From the NCBI GenBank assembly GCA_030431875.1, contig JAUIIG010000003.1:30402-94401 (forward strand): a stretch of DNA of 64,000 nucleotides, written 5' to 3'. The notes beneath the pieces were generated by a model. The model had not been told where the DNA came from and ran no database searches. It saw only the letters and a program-made list of their open reading frames with translations. The DNA comes from Alphaproteobacteria bacterium (lineage in GTDB: Bacteria; Pseudomonadota; Alphaproteobacteria; Sphingomonadales; Sphingomonadaceae). The translations under genes were made by a program, and so were the position numbers. Of the stretch, positions 1 through 8,150 are shown piece by piece (positions within the stretch are counted from its first letter, which is position 1; every line of letters begins with the position of its first letter).

Positions 1-128
1 CCGGAATGGGACAGTGCGGTTCACCGGCGCGATCTATTAACGGATGGTTAGCCCTTCGGACGGCATCCCGTTCCTGTTTTTGAAACGCGGGCACGAAGCC
101 CGCTCCAACCGGTGTCGGTAGCAGGAAA

Positions 129-488
129 ATGAACAGTCCGATGAGCAATGTCGAAACTCGCCAGGTTGATCGCGACAGCCTGTTCCTGCTCGCTCAACTG
201 CGTGTTGACGGGCAGGAGCAGATGTACCGCGTCAAGGTGCGTAACCTGTCCGCTGGCGGCATGATGGCCGAAGGTGACGTGCAGGTGCTGCGCGGCGCAC
301 TGGTGGAAATCGAGCTGCGCAATATCGGCTGGGTGGATGGCACCGTGGCCTGGAAGCAGGGCAACCGCTTCGGTATCGCCTTCGTCGACGAGATCGATCC
401 GCGTGTGGCGCGTGCGAGCATCACCGGCACAACGGTGTCCTACACTCCGCCCAGCCCCGAACCCGACCGCAAGTTACGCAAGATCTGA
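129..488 (+). CDS. PilZ domain protein (cyclic di-GMP receptor)
   Basis: This is a 119-residue single-domain PilZ protein, a class of small cytoplasmic adaptors that bind cyclic di-GMP and relay it to motility, polysaccharide or surface machinery. Both ligand motifs are visible: RxxxR as R11-QVD-R15 and (D/N)xSxxG as N39-LSAGG, followed by about 60 residues that fit the beta barrel. The basic C-tail (residues 108-119) lies outside the domain. ATG 129 follows an AGGA at 122-125; a second in-frame ATG lies at 141. A 6-bp hairpin without a T-run sits in the leader at 87-103. The output partner cannot be told from the neighbours. The family call is firm. Confidence 0.9.
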   Translation: MNSPMSNVETRQVDRDSLFLLAQLRVDGQEQMYRVKVRNLSAGGMMAEGDVQVLRGALVEIELRNIGWVDGTVAWKQGNRFGIAFVDEIDPRVARASITGTTVSYTPPSPEPDRKLRKI

Positions 489-538
489 TCGACCTGCGCA
501 GTTGATGCCGTCGCCGCCTCGCCCTATTCGGGCGAACG

Positions 539-2023
539 ATGAAGCTTTCCCTGCTCCCGCTTTGCCTTGTGCTGCTTGCTGGCCTTTCGGCTTGCGGCTC
601 CAGCAATGACGGCGAACTGGATATCGTCCTTATCGGTGACGAGGATGCCGTCCTGACCACCGGCCTGCGGCTTTCCGGCCCGGCCCAGCACGTTCGCGGC
701 GCTACCCAGACCGGGCTGGTCACGCTCAATGCGCAAGGCGAGGTTGTTCCGGCAATCGCCGAGACCTGGCTGCCAACCGACGACGGGCTCAGCTACATTT
801 TCCGCCTGCGTGACACCACGTGGCCCGACGGCGAACCGATGACGGCCGCCAGCGTGCGCGAGGCGCTGGAACAGGCGCTCGACGGACTCGACGGGACCTC
901 GCTGGGTAACGACCTGTCATTGATCGCAGAGGTACGCGCCATGGCCGGGCGCGTTATCGAGATCCGGCTGGCAACGCCCGAACCCTACTTGCTGCAACTG
1001 CTCGCCCAGCCCGAGTTGGCCTTGCGCCAACCTGGCGGGGAAACCGGCGCCATGTCGCTGGTTCGGCGGGAGAACGGCGATATCACGCTGGAGATGAAGC
1101 CGCCGCTGGCGCGCGGGCTGCCGGATGAAGAGGACTGGCAGGACGATGTGCGCCTGCTGCGCCTGCATATGCGCCCTGCTGCTGACGCCATCGCCATGTT
1201 CGACAACGGCGAGGTGCAGCTGGTCATGGGCGGCACGTTGGGGGACCTGCCGCTGGTGGAAACCGGCCCGCTGTCCTCGGGCACCTTGCAGATCGATACG
1301 ACCTACGGCCTGTTCGGCTTGCAGGTGCGTAGCGAGGACGGCCTGTTGGGCAACGACGGCGTGCGCGAAGGGCTGGCCATGGCAATCGACCGGCAGGCCC
1401 TGCTCGAACGCTACAACATCGGCGGGTGGGTGCCGACGACGCGGCCGGTTTCACCCGGGCTGCCGGGAGACCCGGGACTGGTCCGCGAACGCTGGGTGGA
1501 CGAGCCCATTGCCGACCTGCGAGCCGAAGCCACCGCGCGGATCGCCGCCTGGCGCCAGCAGTTCGACGAAGGAGACCTTTCGCAGCCGGCCGTGCTGACC
1601 ATCGCCCTCGAAAGCGGGCCCGGCTGGAGCCGCTTCTACGAGGACCTGGCGCGCCAGCTCGCCAGCATAGGCATCCGCCTGCAGCGCGTGGCCGATGCCC
1701 GCGAGGCGGACCTGGTGCTGGTCGACCGGGTGGCGCGATATCCCGCCCCGCGCTGGTTCCTCAACCAGTTCAACTGCTCGCTGCGGCAGGGCCTGTGCGA
1801 CGAGGATGTCGATGCCCAGGTGGAACTTGCCATGGCCGAACGCGACCCCGCCTCGCGCGCGCGCCTGATGGCCCAGGCAGAAGCCAACCTGACTCTGGCA
1901 AATGTCTATATTCCAATAGGTTCGCCCTTGCGTTGGTCGCTTATCCGCGGCGGCGTCAATGGCTTCGATGCCAACGTCTATGCCTTCCATCCCTTGCCGG
2001 AGATGGCCGAAATACCCAGATAA
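539..2023 (+). CDS. ABC transporter substrate-binding lipoprotein, family 5 (peptide/nickel type)
   Basis: A 494-residue protein with a lipoprotein signal (lipobox LSAC, lipidated Cys at residue 19), predicted to be anchored in the periplasm. The rest matches the SBP_bac_5 fold: the early segment about opening transport (TGLVTLNAQGEVVPAIAETW), the YIFRLRDTTWPDGEPMTA stretch near residue 90 and the GVREGLAMAIDRQAL stretch near residue 270 are typical of DppA/OppA-like proteins. No permease or ATPase gene is adjacent, so this is an orphan binding protein whose partner lies elsewhere, or a sensor or salvage receptor. Substrate specificity cannot be read. The DUF4112 gene follows after 21 bp and may be co-transcribed. 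Confidence 0.85.
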   Translation: MKLSLLPLCLVLLAGLSACGSSNDGELDIVLIGDEDAVLTTGLRLSGPAQHVRGATQTGLVTLNAQGEVVPAIAETWLPTDDGLSYIFRLRDTTWPDGEPMTAASVREALEQALDGLDGTSLGNDLSLIAEVRAMAGRVIEIRLATPEPYLLQLLAQPELALRQPGGETGAMSLVRRENGDITLEMKPPLARGLPDEEDWQDDVRLLRLHMRPAADAIAMFDNGEVQLVMGGTLGDLPLVETGPLSSGTLQIDTTYGLFGLQVRSEDGLLGNDGVREGLAMAIDRQALLERYNIGGWVPTTRPVSPGLPGDPGLVRERWVDEPIADLRAEATARIAAWRQQFDEGDLSQPAVLTIALESGPGWSRFYEDLARQLASIGIRLQRVADAREADLVLVDRVARYPAPRWFLNQFNCSLRQGLCDEDVDAQVELAMAERDPASRARLMAQAEANLTLANVYIPIGSPLRWSLIRGGVNGFDANVYAFHPLPEMAEIPR

Positions 2024-2044
2024 GGGCCAAGGAGACCTGCTTGC

Positions 2045-2464
2045 ATGACTGAAAACGTCCAGCGTCCACGCCCTATGACCGCCGACCTGCCGCTCGGCAC
2101 GGATACGGTTTCGATCCGCCGCCGGATCGAGGCGATGGAGCAATTGCTCGAACGCAGTTTCGTGATTCCGGGTATCAACCGGCCAGTCGGCCTCGATGCC
2201 ATCGTCGGCCTGGTGCCGGTGGTAGGTGACGTCGTAGCGATGGGCCTGGGTGCCTATATCGTCTGGGAAGCGCGCAACCTGGGCATGCCCAAGTGGAAGC
2301 TGCTGCGCATGGCGGGCAATGTCGCTTTCGACAGCGCCGTAGGTGCCGTGCCCATGGTGGGCGACCTGTTCGACTTCCTGTTCCGCTCCAACACCCGCAA
2401 CCTGCGGATCGTGAAGCGGCACCTCGACAAGCATCACCCGGAAAGCCGCGTGATCGAGGGGTAG
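2045..2464 (+). CDS. DUF4112 domain protein
   Basis: A 139-residue protein of unknown function. The middle contains two glycine/valine-rich hydrophobic stretches with the repeated signature GL-x-P-VVGD (around residues 55-65) and AVPMVGDLFDFLF (around residues 99-112), which is the hallmark of DUF4112. The protein is predicted to be membrane associated through these stretches. It lies 21 bp after the binding-protein gene and 49 bp before kynA on the same strand. No catalytic residues can be proposed. Confidence 0.85.
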   Translation: MTENVQRPRPMTADLPLGTDTVSIRRRIEAMEQLLERSFVIPGINRPVGLDAIVGLVPVVGDVVAMGLGAYIVWEARNLGMPKWKLLRMAGNVAFDSAVGAVPMVGDLFDFLFRSNTRNLRIVKRHLDKHHPESRVIEG

Positions 2465-2513
2465 CGCCCTGCAAATAGTTTCCATCGCGACCAGTCTGGC
2501 CTAGGAGCGGGCC

Positions 2514-3305
2514 ATGGCGCGCGATGTAACCTATTCGTCCTACCTCGACCTCGCACGTATCCTGGCGGCCCAGCACCCTGCCTCGGACGCGCACGACGAG
2601 TTCCTCTTCATCATCGTCCACCAGGCGAGCGAGCTATGGCTCAAGCTGTGCCTGCACGAGCTGGAAGCCGCGCGCGAGCTGGTGATTGCCGACGATCTCG
2701 ATCCCGCCTTCAAGATGCTGAGCCGCGTGGCGCAGGCGCAGCGGCAGCTGATTTCCAGTTGGGACGTGCTCGCCACGATGACGCCGCATGACTATTCGCT
2801 GATCCGCCCGCACCTCGGCTCCTCCAGCGGGTTCCAGTCGGCGCAGTACCGGATGATGGAATTCATCCTTGGCGGGCGCGATCCGAAGAAGGTGACCATG
2901 CACGAGGCCACGCCCGAGGTGGCCGACAAGTTGCGCGCCGAACTGGCGCGGCCCAGCCTCTACGGCGAAGTGCTGCGGTTGCTGCGCAAGCGCGGCTTTG
3001 CCATCCCGCAAGGCGTCGTCGAAGGCGAACTCGGCACGCCGCACCAGTCTATTCCCGAAGTGGTCGAGGCCTGGGCACAGGTCTACCGTGATCCCAAGAC
3101 GCATTGGGATCTCTACGAACTGGCTGAAAAGCTGGTCGACCTCGAATATCATTTCCAGCGCTGGCGCTTCGGTCACCTCAAGACGGTGGAGCGGATCATC
3201 GGCTTCAAGACCGGCACCGGCGGCACGGCCGGCGTGCCTTACCTCGAAAGCGTGCTCAAGCTGGGCTTCTTCCCTGAATTGCTGGCGGTGAGGACCGAGC
3301 TGTGA
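2514..3305 (+). CDS. kynA: Tryptophan 2,3-dioxygenase
   Basis: Heme dioxygenase that opens the indole ring of L-tryptophan to N-formylkynurenine, the first step of the kynurenine route. The 263-residue length fits bacterial TDO. The N-terminal YSSYLDL and DEFLFIIVHQASELWLK segments hold the substrate-site histidine; RFGHLKTVERIIG near residue 225 carries the proximal heme histidine; the GTGGTAGVPYL loop that closes over tryptophan follows it. Its TGA stop overlaps the GTG start of kynU by 4 bp, so translational coupling is likely. No kynB-type formamidase gene is seen nearby. Confidence 0.95.
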   Translation: MARDVTYSSYLDLARILAAQHPASDAHDEFLFIIVHQASELWLKLCLHELEAARELVIADDLDPAFKMLSRVAQAQRQLISSWDVLATMTPHDYSLIRPHLGSSSGFQSAQYRMMEFILGGRDPKKVTMHEATPEVADKLRAELARPSLYGEVLRLLRKRGFAIPQGVVEGELGTPHQSIPEVVEAWAQVYRDPKTHWDLYELAEKLVDLEYHFQRWRFGHLKTVERIIGFKTGTGGTAGVPYLESVLKLGFFPELLAVRTEL

Positions 3306-4528
3306 CGGATTGGGCTGCCGAAGCAGCAAGGCTTGATGCCGCCGACCCGCTCGTCAAGTGGCGCAGGGAATACCTGATCGATGAAGACCTGGCCTATCTC
3401 GACGGCAATTCGCTTGGCGCCCTGCCCAAGGCGACGCCGGTGCGGATCGAAGAGGTTGTCCGCCAGGAATGGGGCGAGGGGCTGGTCACCAGCTGGAACG
3501 CAGCCGGATGGATCGACTTGCCCGGGCGGATCGGCTCCAAGATCGCGCCGCTGATCGGTGCACGGCCCGAAGAGGTGATCGCTTGCGATTCCGTCTCGGT
3601 GAACCTGTTCAAGCTGATCAGCGCAGCCCTGGCCATGCGGCCGGGACGCAAGGTGGTGCTGTCCGAACCGGGCAACTTTCCCACCGATCTCTACATGATC
3701 GACGGGCTGGTGCAGCAGGGCCTTGCCGAAGCGCGGCTGGCCGAGCGTGACCAGATCGAAGCCGCGCTGGATGATGACGTGGCGCTGCTGCTGCTCACCC
3801 ACGTGCATTACAAGACCGGCGAGATCTTCGACATGCAGCGCCTGACGGAGGCTGCACACGAGGCAGGAGCGCTAGTGCTGTGGGACCTGTCGCATTCTAC
3901 CGGCGCGGTGCATGTCGATCTGGAGGAAGCTGGCGCCGACTTTGCCGTGGGTTGCGGCTACAAGTATCTGAACGGCGGCCCCGGTGCGCCCGCCTTCGCC
4001 TATGCTGCTTTCCGCCACCAGGAGGTGTTGCAGCAACCGCTCAGCGGCTGGATGGGCCACAAGTCGCCTTTCACCTTCGTCGACCACTACGAGCCCGCAC
4101 CGGGCATCGAACAGATGCTAGCGGGCACGCCGCCGATCCTCTCGATGAGCGCGCTGGAAGTGGGCGTCGACCTGATCGCCGCCATCGGCATCGACGCGCT
4201 GGTCGCCAAGTCGCGCGCACTATCCGAATTCACCCGCCAGGCCATGGCGGACGTTGTGCCAGAACTGCCCTGCGTCTCGCCCGAAGACCCATCGGCTCGC
4301 GGCAGCCAGCTCTCCTACCGGCACGACCACGCCTACGAACTGTGCCAGGCCCTGATCGCCCGCAAGGTCATCGGAGACTTCCGCGCGCCGGACCTGCTGC
4401 GTATCGGCTTCGCCCCCGCCTACGTCCGCTTCGCCGACTGCTGGCGCGTGGTGAGCGAACTGCGCGATATTCTCGACAGCGGGGAATGGCAGAAGCCGGA
4501 ATACGCGGCGCGGGCGGCGGTTACCTGA
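3302..4528 (+). CDS. kynU: Kynureninase
   Basis: PLP enzyme that cleaves kynurenine (or 3-hydroxykynurenine) to anthranilate (or 3-hydroxyanthranilate) and alanine. The protein is 408 residues, the usual size. The PLP Schiff-base lysine is K221 in the GCGYKYLNGGPG motif. YLDGNSLGALPK near residue 32 and the DLSHSTGAV stretch near residue 199, which supplies the Asp facing the pyridine nitrogen, are also present. It starts with GTG at 3302 inside the kynA stop codon, so the two genes form a coupled operon for tryptophan breakdown. Confidence 0.95.
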   Translation: MTDWAAEAARLDAADPLVKWRREYLIDEDLAYLDGNSLGALPKATPVRIEEVVRQEWGEGLVTSWNAAGWIDLPGRIGSKIAPLIGARPEEVIACDSVSVNLFKLISAALAMRPGRKVVLSEPGNFPTDLYMIDGLVQQGLAEARLAERDQIEAALDDDVALLLLTHVHYKTGEIFDMQRLTEAAHEAGALVLWDLSHSTGAVHVDLEEAGADFAVGCGYKYLNGGPGAPAFAYAAFRHQEVLQQPLSGWMGHKSPFTFVDHYEPAPGIEQMLAGTPPILSMSALEVGVDLIAAIGIDALVAKSRALSEFTRQAMADVVPELPCVSPEDPSARGSQLSYRHDHAYELCQALIARKVIGDFRAPDLLRIGFAPAYVRFADCWRVVSELRDILDSGEWQKPEYAARAAVT

Positions 4529-4536
4529 GAAGCAGC

Positions 4537-4776
4537 ATGATCTTCAATGTGATAGACAATCGCAAACGACGACATCGGTGGAAACGCGTTAATGCCGTTA
4601 TCGAAGCAACCGCGCATGATAACTCGGTCAATGATGCGGATACCGTTCCCGACAGTCCCGATGACATTACGTACGAGGAGCGAGAAGGAGTTTCGTTGCA
4701 AGAAGCGATAGTCTGGGCGGATGCTCAACCTTCGGCTGTGACACTTTTTCTCTACGACGAGGGCGAAGGAATCTAG
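4537..4776 (+). CDS. Small hypothetical protein, AT-richer than its surroundings
   Basis: A 79-residue frame starting at ATG 4537, 8 bp after the kynU stop and ending 9 bp before the convergent HNH gene. The product begins with a basic segment (NRKRRHRWKR, residues 8-17) followed by an acidic middle and a hydrophobic segment near the C-terminus (AVTLFLYDEGEGI). I recognise no domain. Base composition is visibly lower in GC than kynU and the HNH gene, and codon choice is different, which could mean recent acquisition or a non-coding stretch with a chance frame. An AGAAGCAGC upstream is at best a weak ribosome binding site. Confidence 0.5.
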   Translation: MIFNVIDNRKRRHRWKRVNAVIEATAHDNSVNDADTVPDSPDDITYEEREGVSLQEAIVWADAQPSAVTLFLYDEGEGI

Positions 4777-4785
4777 CCTGCTACC

Positions 4786-5394
4786 TCACTCCTCCAGCTC
4801 GATGTCCCAGTAGAGCCAGTCGCGCCAGGTTTCGTGGAGGTAGTTCGGCGGGAAGGCCTTGCCCTGCTGCTGTAGTTGCCAGCTCGTCGGTCGGATCGGC
4901 TCGACATGCAGCCGCATGTTCGCCTGCTGCGGGGTCCGGCCACCCTTCTTCATGTTGCACGGGGCACAGGCCGTGGCGATGTTCTCCCACGTGGTCTTGC
5001 CGCCAAGCCGGCGCGGGATCACGTGGTCGTAGGTGAGGTGCTGCTGGCTGCCGCAGTACTGGCAGGAAAACTTATCGCGCAGGAACAGGTTGAAACGGGT
5101 GAAGGCGGGGAACTGGCTCGGCTTCACATATTGCCGCAGCGCGATCACGCTGGGCACCTGCATGTCGAGCGATTGCGAGTGCACCGCGCGGTCGTAACTC
5201 GCCACGATATCCACCCGTTCGAGGAACACCGCCTTGATCGCGGTCTGCCAGGGCCAGAGGCTGAGCGGGTAGTAGGAGAGCGGGGTATAGTCGGCGTTCA
5301 GCACCAGCGCCGGGCAGCTTTCCAGCTTCCGCGTCGGGTCATCGTCAGCGCTGCGAAACTTCGCGGCCCGTTCGATCAGTTCGGCTTTGAACAC
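4786..5394 (-). CDS. HNH endonuclease family protein
   Basis: A 202-residue protein with a C-terminal HNH fold. The core near residues 110-155 reads CQYCG, then YDHVIPRRLGG, then TWENIATACAPCN: two CxxC zinc knuckles framing the catalytic DH and the later N. The N-terminal half (PALVLNADYTPLSYYPLSLWPW) is shared with a widespread chromosomal HNH family of alphaproteobacteria whose role is not established; it is not a homing or phage enzyme by context. I place the start at GTG 5394. The gene is convergent with the small ORF before it and divergent from gluQ. Confidence 0.88.
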   Translation of the reverse strand: MFKAELIERAAKFRSADDDPTRKLESCPALVLNADYTPLSYYPLSLWPWQTAIKAVFLERVDIVASYDRAVHSQSLDMQVPSVIALRQYVKPSQFPAFTRFNLFLRDKFSCQYCGSQQHLTYDHVIPRRLGGKTTWENIATACAPCNMKKGGRTPQQANMRLHVEPIRPTSWQLQQQGKAFPPNYLHETWRDWLYWDIELEE

Positions 5395-5519
5395 GTTCCT
5401 GTGCCCTCCCTGATTGATCTGGAATGTGCCTTTGCATCGAAAAACGTCAACCCTGTTACAGACAGGCTATCCACAGGGATATTCACATGGGACGCTCTGT
5501 GGCATAAGCCAATCTGCCC

Positions 5520-6377
5520 ATGATCGTCACCCGTTTCGCCCCCAGTCCCAACGGCCCGCTGCACCTTGGTCATGCGTGGTCAGCCATCGTGGCGCATGAC
5601 CTTGCGCGCGAAGCGGAGGGGCGGTTCCTGCTGCGGATCGAGGATATCGACGGTGCCCGTTCACGCCCCGAGCTGGCGGACCACTTCCGCCGCGATCTCG
5701 AATGGCTGGGGCTGGAATGGGAGGAGGTGCCCGCCCAGTCCACGCGCCTTGAAAGCTACGAAGCCGCCGCACGGCGCCTGCTGGACGAGGGGCTGCTCTA
5801 CCGCTGCACCTGCACCCGCGCGGAGATCGCTGCGCTGGAGCCCGAGATCGGGCCCGAAGGTGCGATCTATCCGGGCACCTGCAAGGGCGAGAACTACGAC
5901 CCCTCACGATCCTTCGCCTTGCGACTGGATTGCGAGGCAGCGCTCGAGCGTACCGGGGAGCTGTTCTGGGAGGATGAGAGCGCCGGCACGATCCTCGCCA
6001 ATCCGCGCGAGCTGGGCGACGTGGTGCTGGTGCGCAAGGATGCGCCCGCCAGCTATCACCTCGCCGCGACGCTGGACGATGCGGCGGACGGCGTCACGCT
6101 GGTAACGCGCGGGGAGGACCTGTTCATCGCCACCCACGTGCACCGATTGTTGCAGGAACTGCTCGGACTGCCCGTTCCGCGCTGGCACCACCATGGCCTG
6201 CTGCTGGAGGACGAGGGCAAGAAATTGGCCAAGAGCCGCCAGTCGGGCGAACGCCGCTGGGGTCTGGCCGACATGCGCGAAGCGGGCGAAGACGGACGCG
6301 TGCTTGCCGAAAAGCTGCGCATGGGCCAAATGCCGTGTGGCATTACCCTCTCCCGCTTCCCACATGGTGGATCATGA
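5520..6377 (+). CDS. gluQ: Glutamyl-Q tRNA(Asp) synthetase
   Basis: A truncated glutamyl-tRNA synthetase paralogue that puts glutamate on the queuosine base of tRNA(Asp). The 285-residue length matches GluQ and lacks an anticodon-binding domain. The HIGH-type motif is PNGPLHLGHAW near residue 9 and the KMSKS-type loop is KKLAKSR near residue 238. The zinc ligands typical of GluQ are visible: C96, C98, Y117 and C121. The stop overlaps the start of the HIG1 gene (ATGA at 6374-6377), so the two are coupled. Confidence 0.95.
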   Translation: MIVTRFAPSPNGPLHLGHAWSAIVAHDLAREAEGRFLLRIEDIDGARSRPELADHFRRDLEWLGLEWEEVPAQSTRLESYEAAARRLLDEGLLYRCTCTRAEIAALEPEIGPEGAIYPGTCKGENYDPSRSFALRLDCEAALERTGELFWEDESAGTILANPRELGDVVLVRKDAPASYHLAATLDDAADGVTLVTRGEDLFIATHVHRLLQELLGLPVPRWHHHGLLLEDEGKKLAKSRQSGERRWGLADMREAGEDGRVLAEKLRMGQMPCGITLSRFPHGGS

Positions 6378-6601
6378 ACACATTCCTCACCATCCTGCTC
6401 ATCTTCTTCGCCATCATGGCGGCAGTCTCACTGGTGCGCGGCATCGTCGCCTTCCTGCAGACGACCAAGATCGACCTCGAAAGCGGCGGTGAAAACTCCA
6501 AGGCGCTGATGGAAGCCCAGAACCGCGCCATGTTCTCGCGCATCAAGTACCAGGCCCTGGCAATTGCCGTCGTCGCGGTGCTGCTCTTGATTAATCGGTA
6601 G
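6374..6601 (+). CDS. HIG1-type twin transmembrane helix small protein
   Basis: A 75-residue inner-membrane protein with two predicted helices (residues 3-27 and 56-73) joined by a charged loop ending in SRIKYQALAIAVVAVLLL. This is the alphaproteobacterial form of the HIG1 domain, whose mitochondrial relatives assist respiratory complexes III/IV; that role here is inferred from family only. ATG 6374 overlaps the gluQ stop by 4 bp. A 7-bp hairpin (6615-6633) and a structured repeat module follow directly. Confidence 0.85.
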   Translation: MNTFLTILLIFFAIMAAVSLVRGIVAFLQTTKIDLESGGENSKALMEAQNRAMFSRIKYQALAIAVVAVLLLINR

Positions 6602-6614
6602 TAGTGAGTGACAC

Positions 6615-6711
6615 GGTCGGCGGTTAGCCGACCGCAAGGGCGACCGCCCGCCCGCAGCGGGCGCAGCTTGCCTGCGCGCATAGCGAGGACGAAAGCGCGG
6701 AGGCGCTTTCG
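6615..6711 (-). repeat. Structured intergenic repeat, solo module A (type 2)
   Basis: Read on the minus strand the module begins with hairpin H1 (arms CGAAAGCGC, loop CTCC; 6690-6711), then GTCCTCGCTA, hairpin H2 (arms GCGCAG/CTGCGC, 6661-6677), the conserved core with GCGGGCGGGCGGTCGCCC (about 6640-6660), and hairpin H3 (arms GGTCGGC/GCCGACC, 6615-6633). The same order recurs at 14670, 17637-17925 and 45401-45632 with different arms. H1 touches the GGAAG ribosome binding site of the adenosyltransferase gene, so it may influence its translation. Confidence 0.85.
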
Positions 6712-6720
6712 GAAGATGAA

Positions 6721-7287
6721 ATGGTAAAATTGAACAAGATCTACACCCGCACTGGGGATGACGGCACCACCGGGCTCGTCGACGGGTCCCGGCTACCCAA
6801 GCATGCAGCGCGGATGCAGGCAGTAGGCGACGTCGACGAAGCCAATGCTGCCATCGGCATGGCAGCCGTGGTGGCCGAGGGCGAACTTTGCGCCGACCTT
6901 GTCCGTTTGCAGAACGACCTGTTCGACCTCGGCGCCGACCTCGCCACGCCGGGCGAGGACTTCGAACCCGGCGAGATGGTGCTGCGGATCGTTCCGGCAC
7001 AGGCCCAATGGATCGAGACGCGGATCGACGCGCTCAACGCCGCGCTGGAGCCGCTGACCAGTTTCGTCCTGCCCGGCGGCAGCGAGCTGGCCGCGCGGCT
7101 GCACGTGGCGCGCACCGTCGCGCGGCGGGCGGAACGCTCCATGACCGCGCTGGCGCAAGGCGAACCGGTCAACCCGGCGGCGCTGGCCTTCATCAATCGC
7201 TTGTCCGACTACCTCTTCACCGCCGCCCGCGTCGCCAATGATGGCGGCAAGGACGACGTGCTCTGGACGCCCGGCGCCAACCGGTAG
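6721..7287 (+). CDS. pduO: ATP:cob(I)alamin adenosyltransferase, PduO type
   Basis: Transfers the adenosyl group of ATP to cob(I)alamin, giving coenzyme B12. The 188-residue protein carries the N-terminal ATP loop KIYTRTGDDGTTGL (residues 4-17) and the C-terminal FVLPGG...RTVARRAERS segment (around residues 114-140) that define the PduO family, distinct from CobA/BtuR. ATG 6721 has GGAAG at 6711-6715, directly against hairpin H1 of repeat module A. No cobalamin riboswitch was seen upstream, and no B12-dependent enzyme is adjacent. Confidence 0.93.
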   Translation: MVKLNKIYTRTGDDGTTGLVDGSRLPKHAARMQAVGDVDEANAAIGMAAVVAEGELCADLVRLQNDLFDLGADLATPGEDFEPGEMVLRIVPAQAQWIETRIDALNAALEPLTSFVLPGGSELAARLHVARTVARRAERSMTALAQGEPVNPAALAFINRLSDYLFTAARVANDGGKDDVLWTPGANR

Positions 7288-7340
7288 AATTTGGAACAAG
7301 CCTCCTTGCTCGCCCGTTGGTGAGGCAAAGGAGACAATTG

Positions 7341-7694
7341 ATGAGCAATTCCAAGGCTGAAAGCCCCGAAGCGCGTCAGGCGGGCCTTGCCCCCGAGACC
7401 CATAACGACGAGCAGGACGAGCACCTGATGCAGGCGCAGGCCGTATCAGCGGAAGCGCGCCGCACGACCGTGACCACGCGCATGCCGACCGAGAGTGAAA
7501 AGGCTCATGGCGGCATCACCCTGCTCAACATGTCGAAGCAAGACACCGTCGACCACATGCGCGACATGGAAAGTTCGGGACGCATCGACATGGATGCTTA
7601 CACTGGCGAACCGAACCACGATGATAACGAGGGCAAGTACGGCAAGGGCCAAGCGGCCAAGGACGATGCGATCGAACAGCCGATCAACAGCTAG
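7341..7694 (+). CDS. Hypothetical acidic protein
   Basis: A 117-residue hydrophilic protein, rich in Asp, Glu and Lys, with no signal peptide or membrane segment. I recognise no domain; HGGITLLNMSKQDTVDHMRDMESSGRIDMDAYTGEPN (given in parts: HGGITLLNMSKQDTV, then DHMRDMESSGRID) is the most ordered-looking section, near residues 55-90. The start is ATG 7341, preceded by AAAGGAG at 7328-7334. An in-frame start further upstream at 7317 is less likely because this Shine-Dalgarno lies between them. Stop codons of this gene and the YidH-like gene overlap tail to tail. Confidence 0.7.
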   Translation: MSNSKAESPEARQAGLAPETHNDEQDEHLMQAQAVSAEARRTTVTTRMPTESEKAHGGITLLNMSKQDTVDHMRDMESSGRIDMDAYTGEPNHDDNEGKYGKGQAAKDDAIEQPINS

Positions 7695-8104
7695 CCGCCG
7701 CCGATACTGCCATCGTTGAGGATCCAGAGGCCGGCGGTCAGCACTGCTGCGCCGAAAGCAACGCACCATGACAGCAGCCGGAAATTGGGCGGCGACGTGC
7801 CTTCCAGTTCGTGTGCGTGGAGCTTGTCCAGCGTATTACAGGCGCGCTTGGATGCCGCCAGCGCCAGCCAGCCTCCGGCAAGGATGAACACGGTGGCGAT
7901 AGCCCGGGCCAGCCACGGTGGCTCGAAATCGCCGAACACCGCACGAAAACCCAGCCCGATACCGATGGCAGCGAAAGCCGTGCGGATCCACCCGGCGTAA
8001 GTGCGTTCCATCGCCATGATGGTGCGATCCTCGGCAAGGTCCGTGCGGAACTCCGCCCAGTGGGTGGACTTGTCTTCGTCGTCGGGCGGATCGTCTTGCG
8101 CCAT
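7691..8104 (-). CDS. YidH/DUF202 family inner-membrane protein
   Basis: A 137-residue protein with three predicted helices. The N-terminal amphipathic segment WAEFRTDLAEDRTIMAMERTYAGWIRTAFAAIGIGLGF (shown here as two parts: EDRTIMAMERTYAGW and IRTAFAAIGIGLGF) is the DUF202 signature, where the ER-T-W-R pattern precedes helix 1 at about residue 42. Helices 2 and 3 lie near residues 68-83 and 113-130. Function of the family is unknown. It is the only gene between the hypothetical acidic protein and mutS and has its own short upstream gap. Confidence 0.82.
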   Translation of the reverse strand: MAQDDPPDDEDKSTHWAEFRTDLAEDRTIMAMERTYAGWIRTAFAAIGIGLGFRAVFGDFEPPWLARAIATVFILAGGWLALAASKRACNTLDKLHAHELEGTSPPNFRLLSWCVAFGAAVLTAGLWILNDGSIGGG

Positions 8105-8150
8105 GCCGCCAGGTTAGCGGGCCAGCGCGCTTTGGCAAATCGGCGTGTGC

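Noticed and set aside
1..128. Tail of an upstream gene at the window start
   Set aside because: All three plus-strand frames stop within 90 bases and none gives a recognisable C-terminus.
6602..6720. Possible cobalamin riboswitch before the adenosyltransferase gene
   Set aside because: The gap is too short and is filled by repeat module A; no B12-box was seen.
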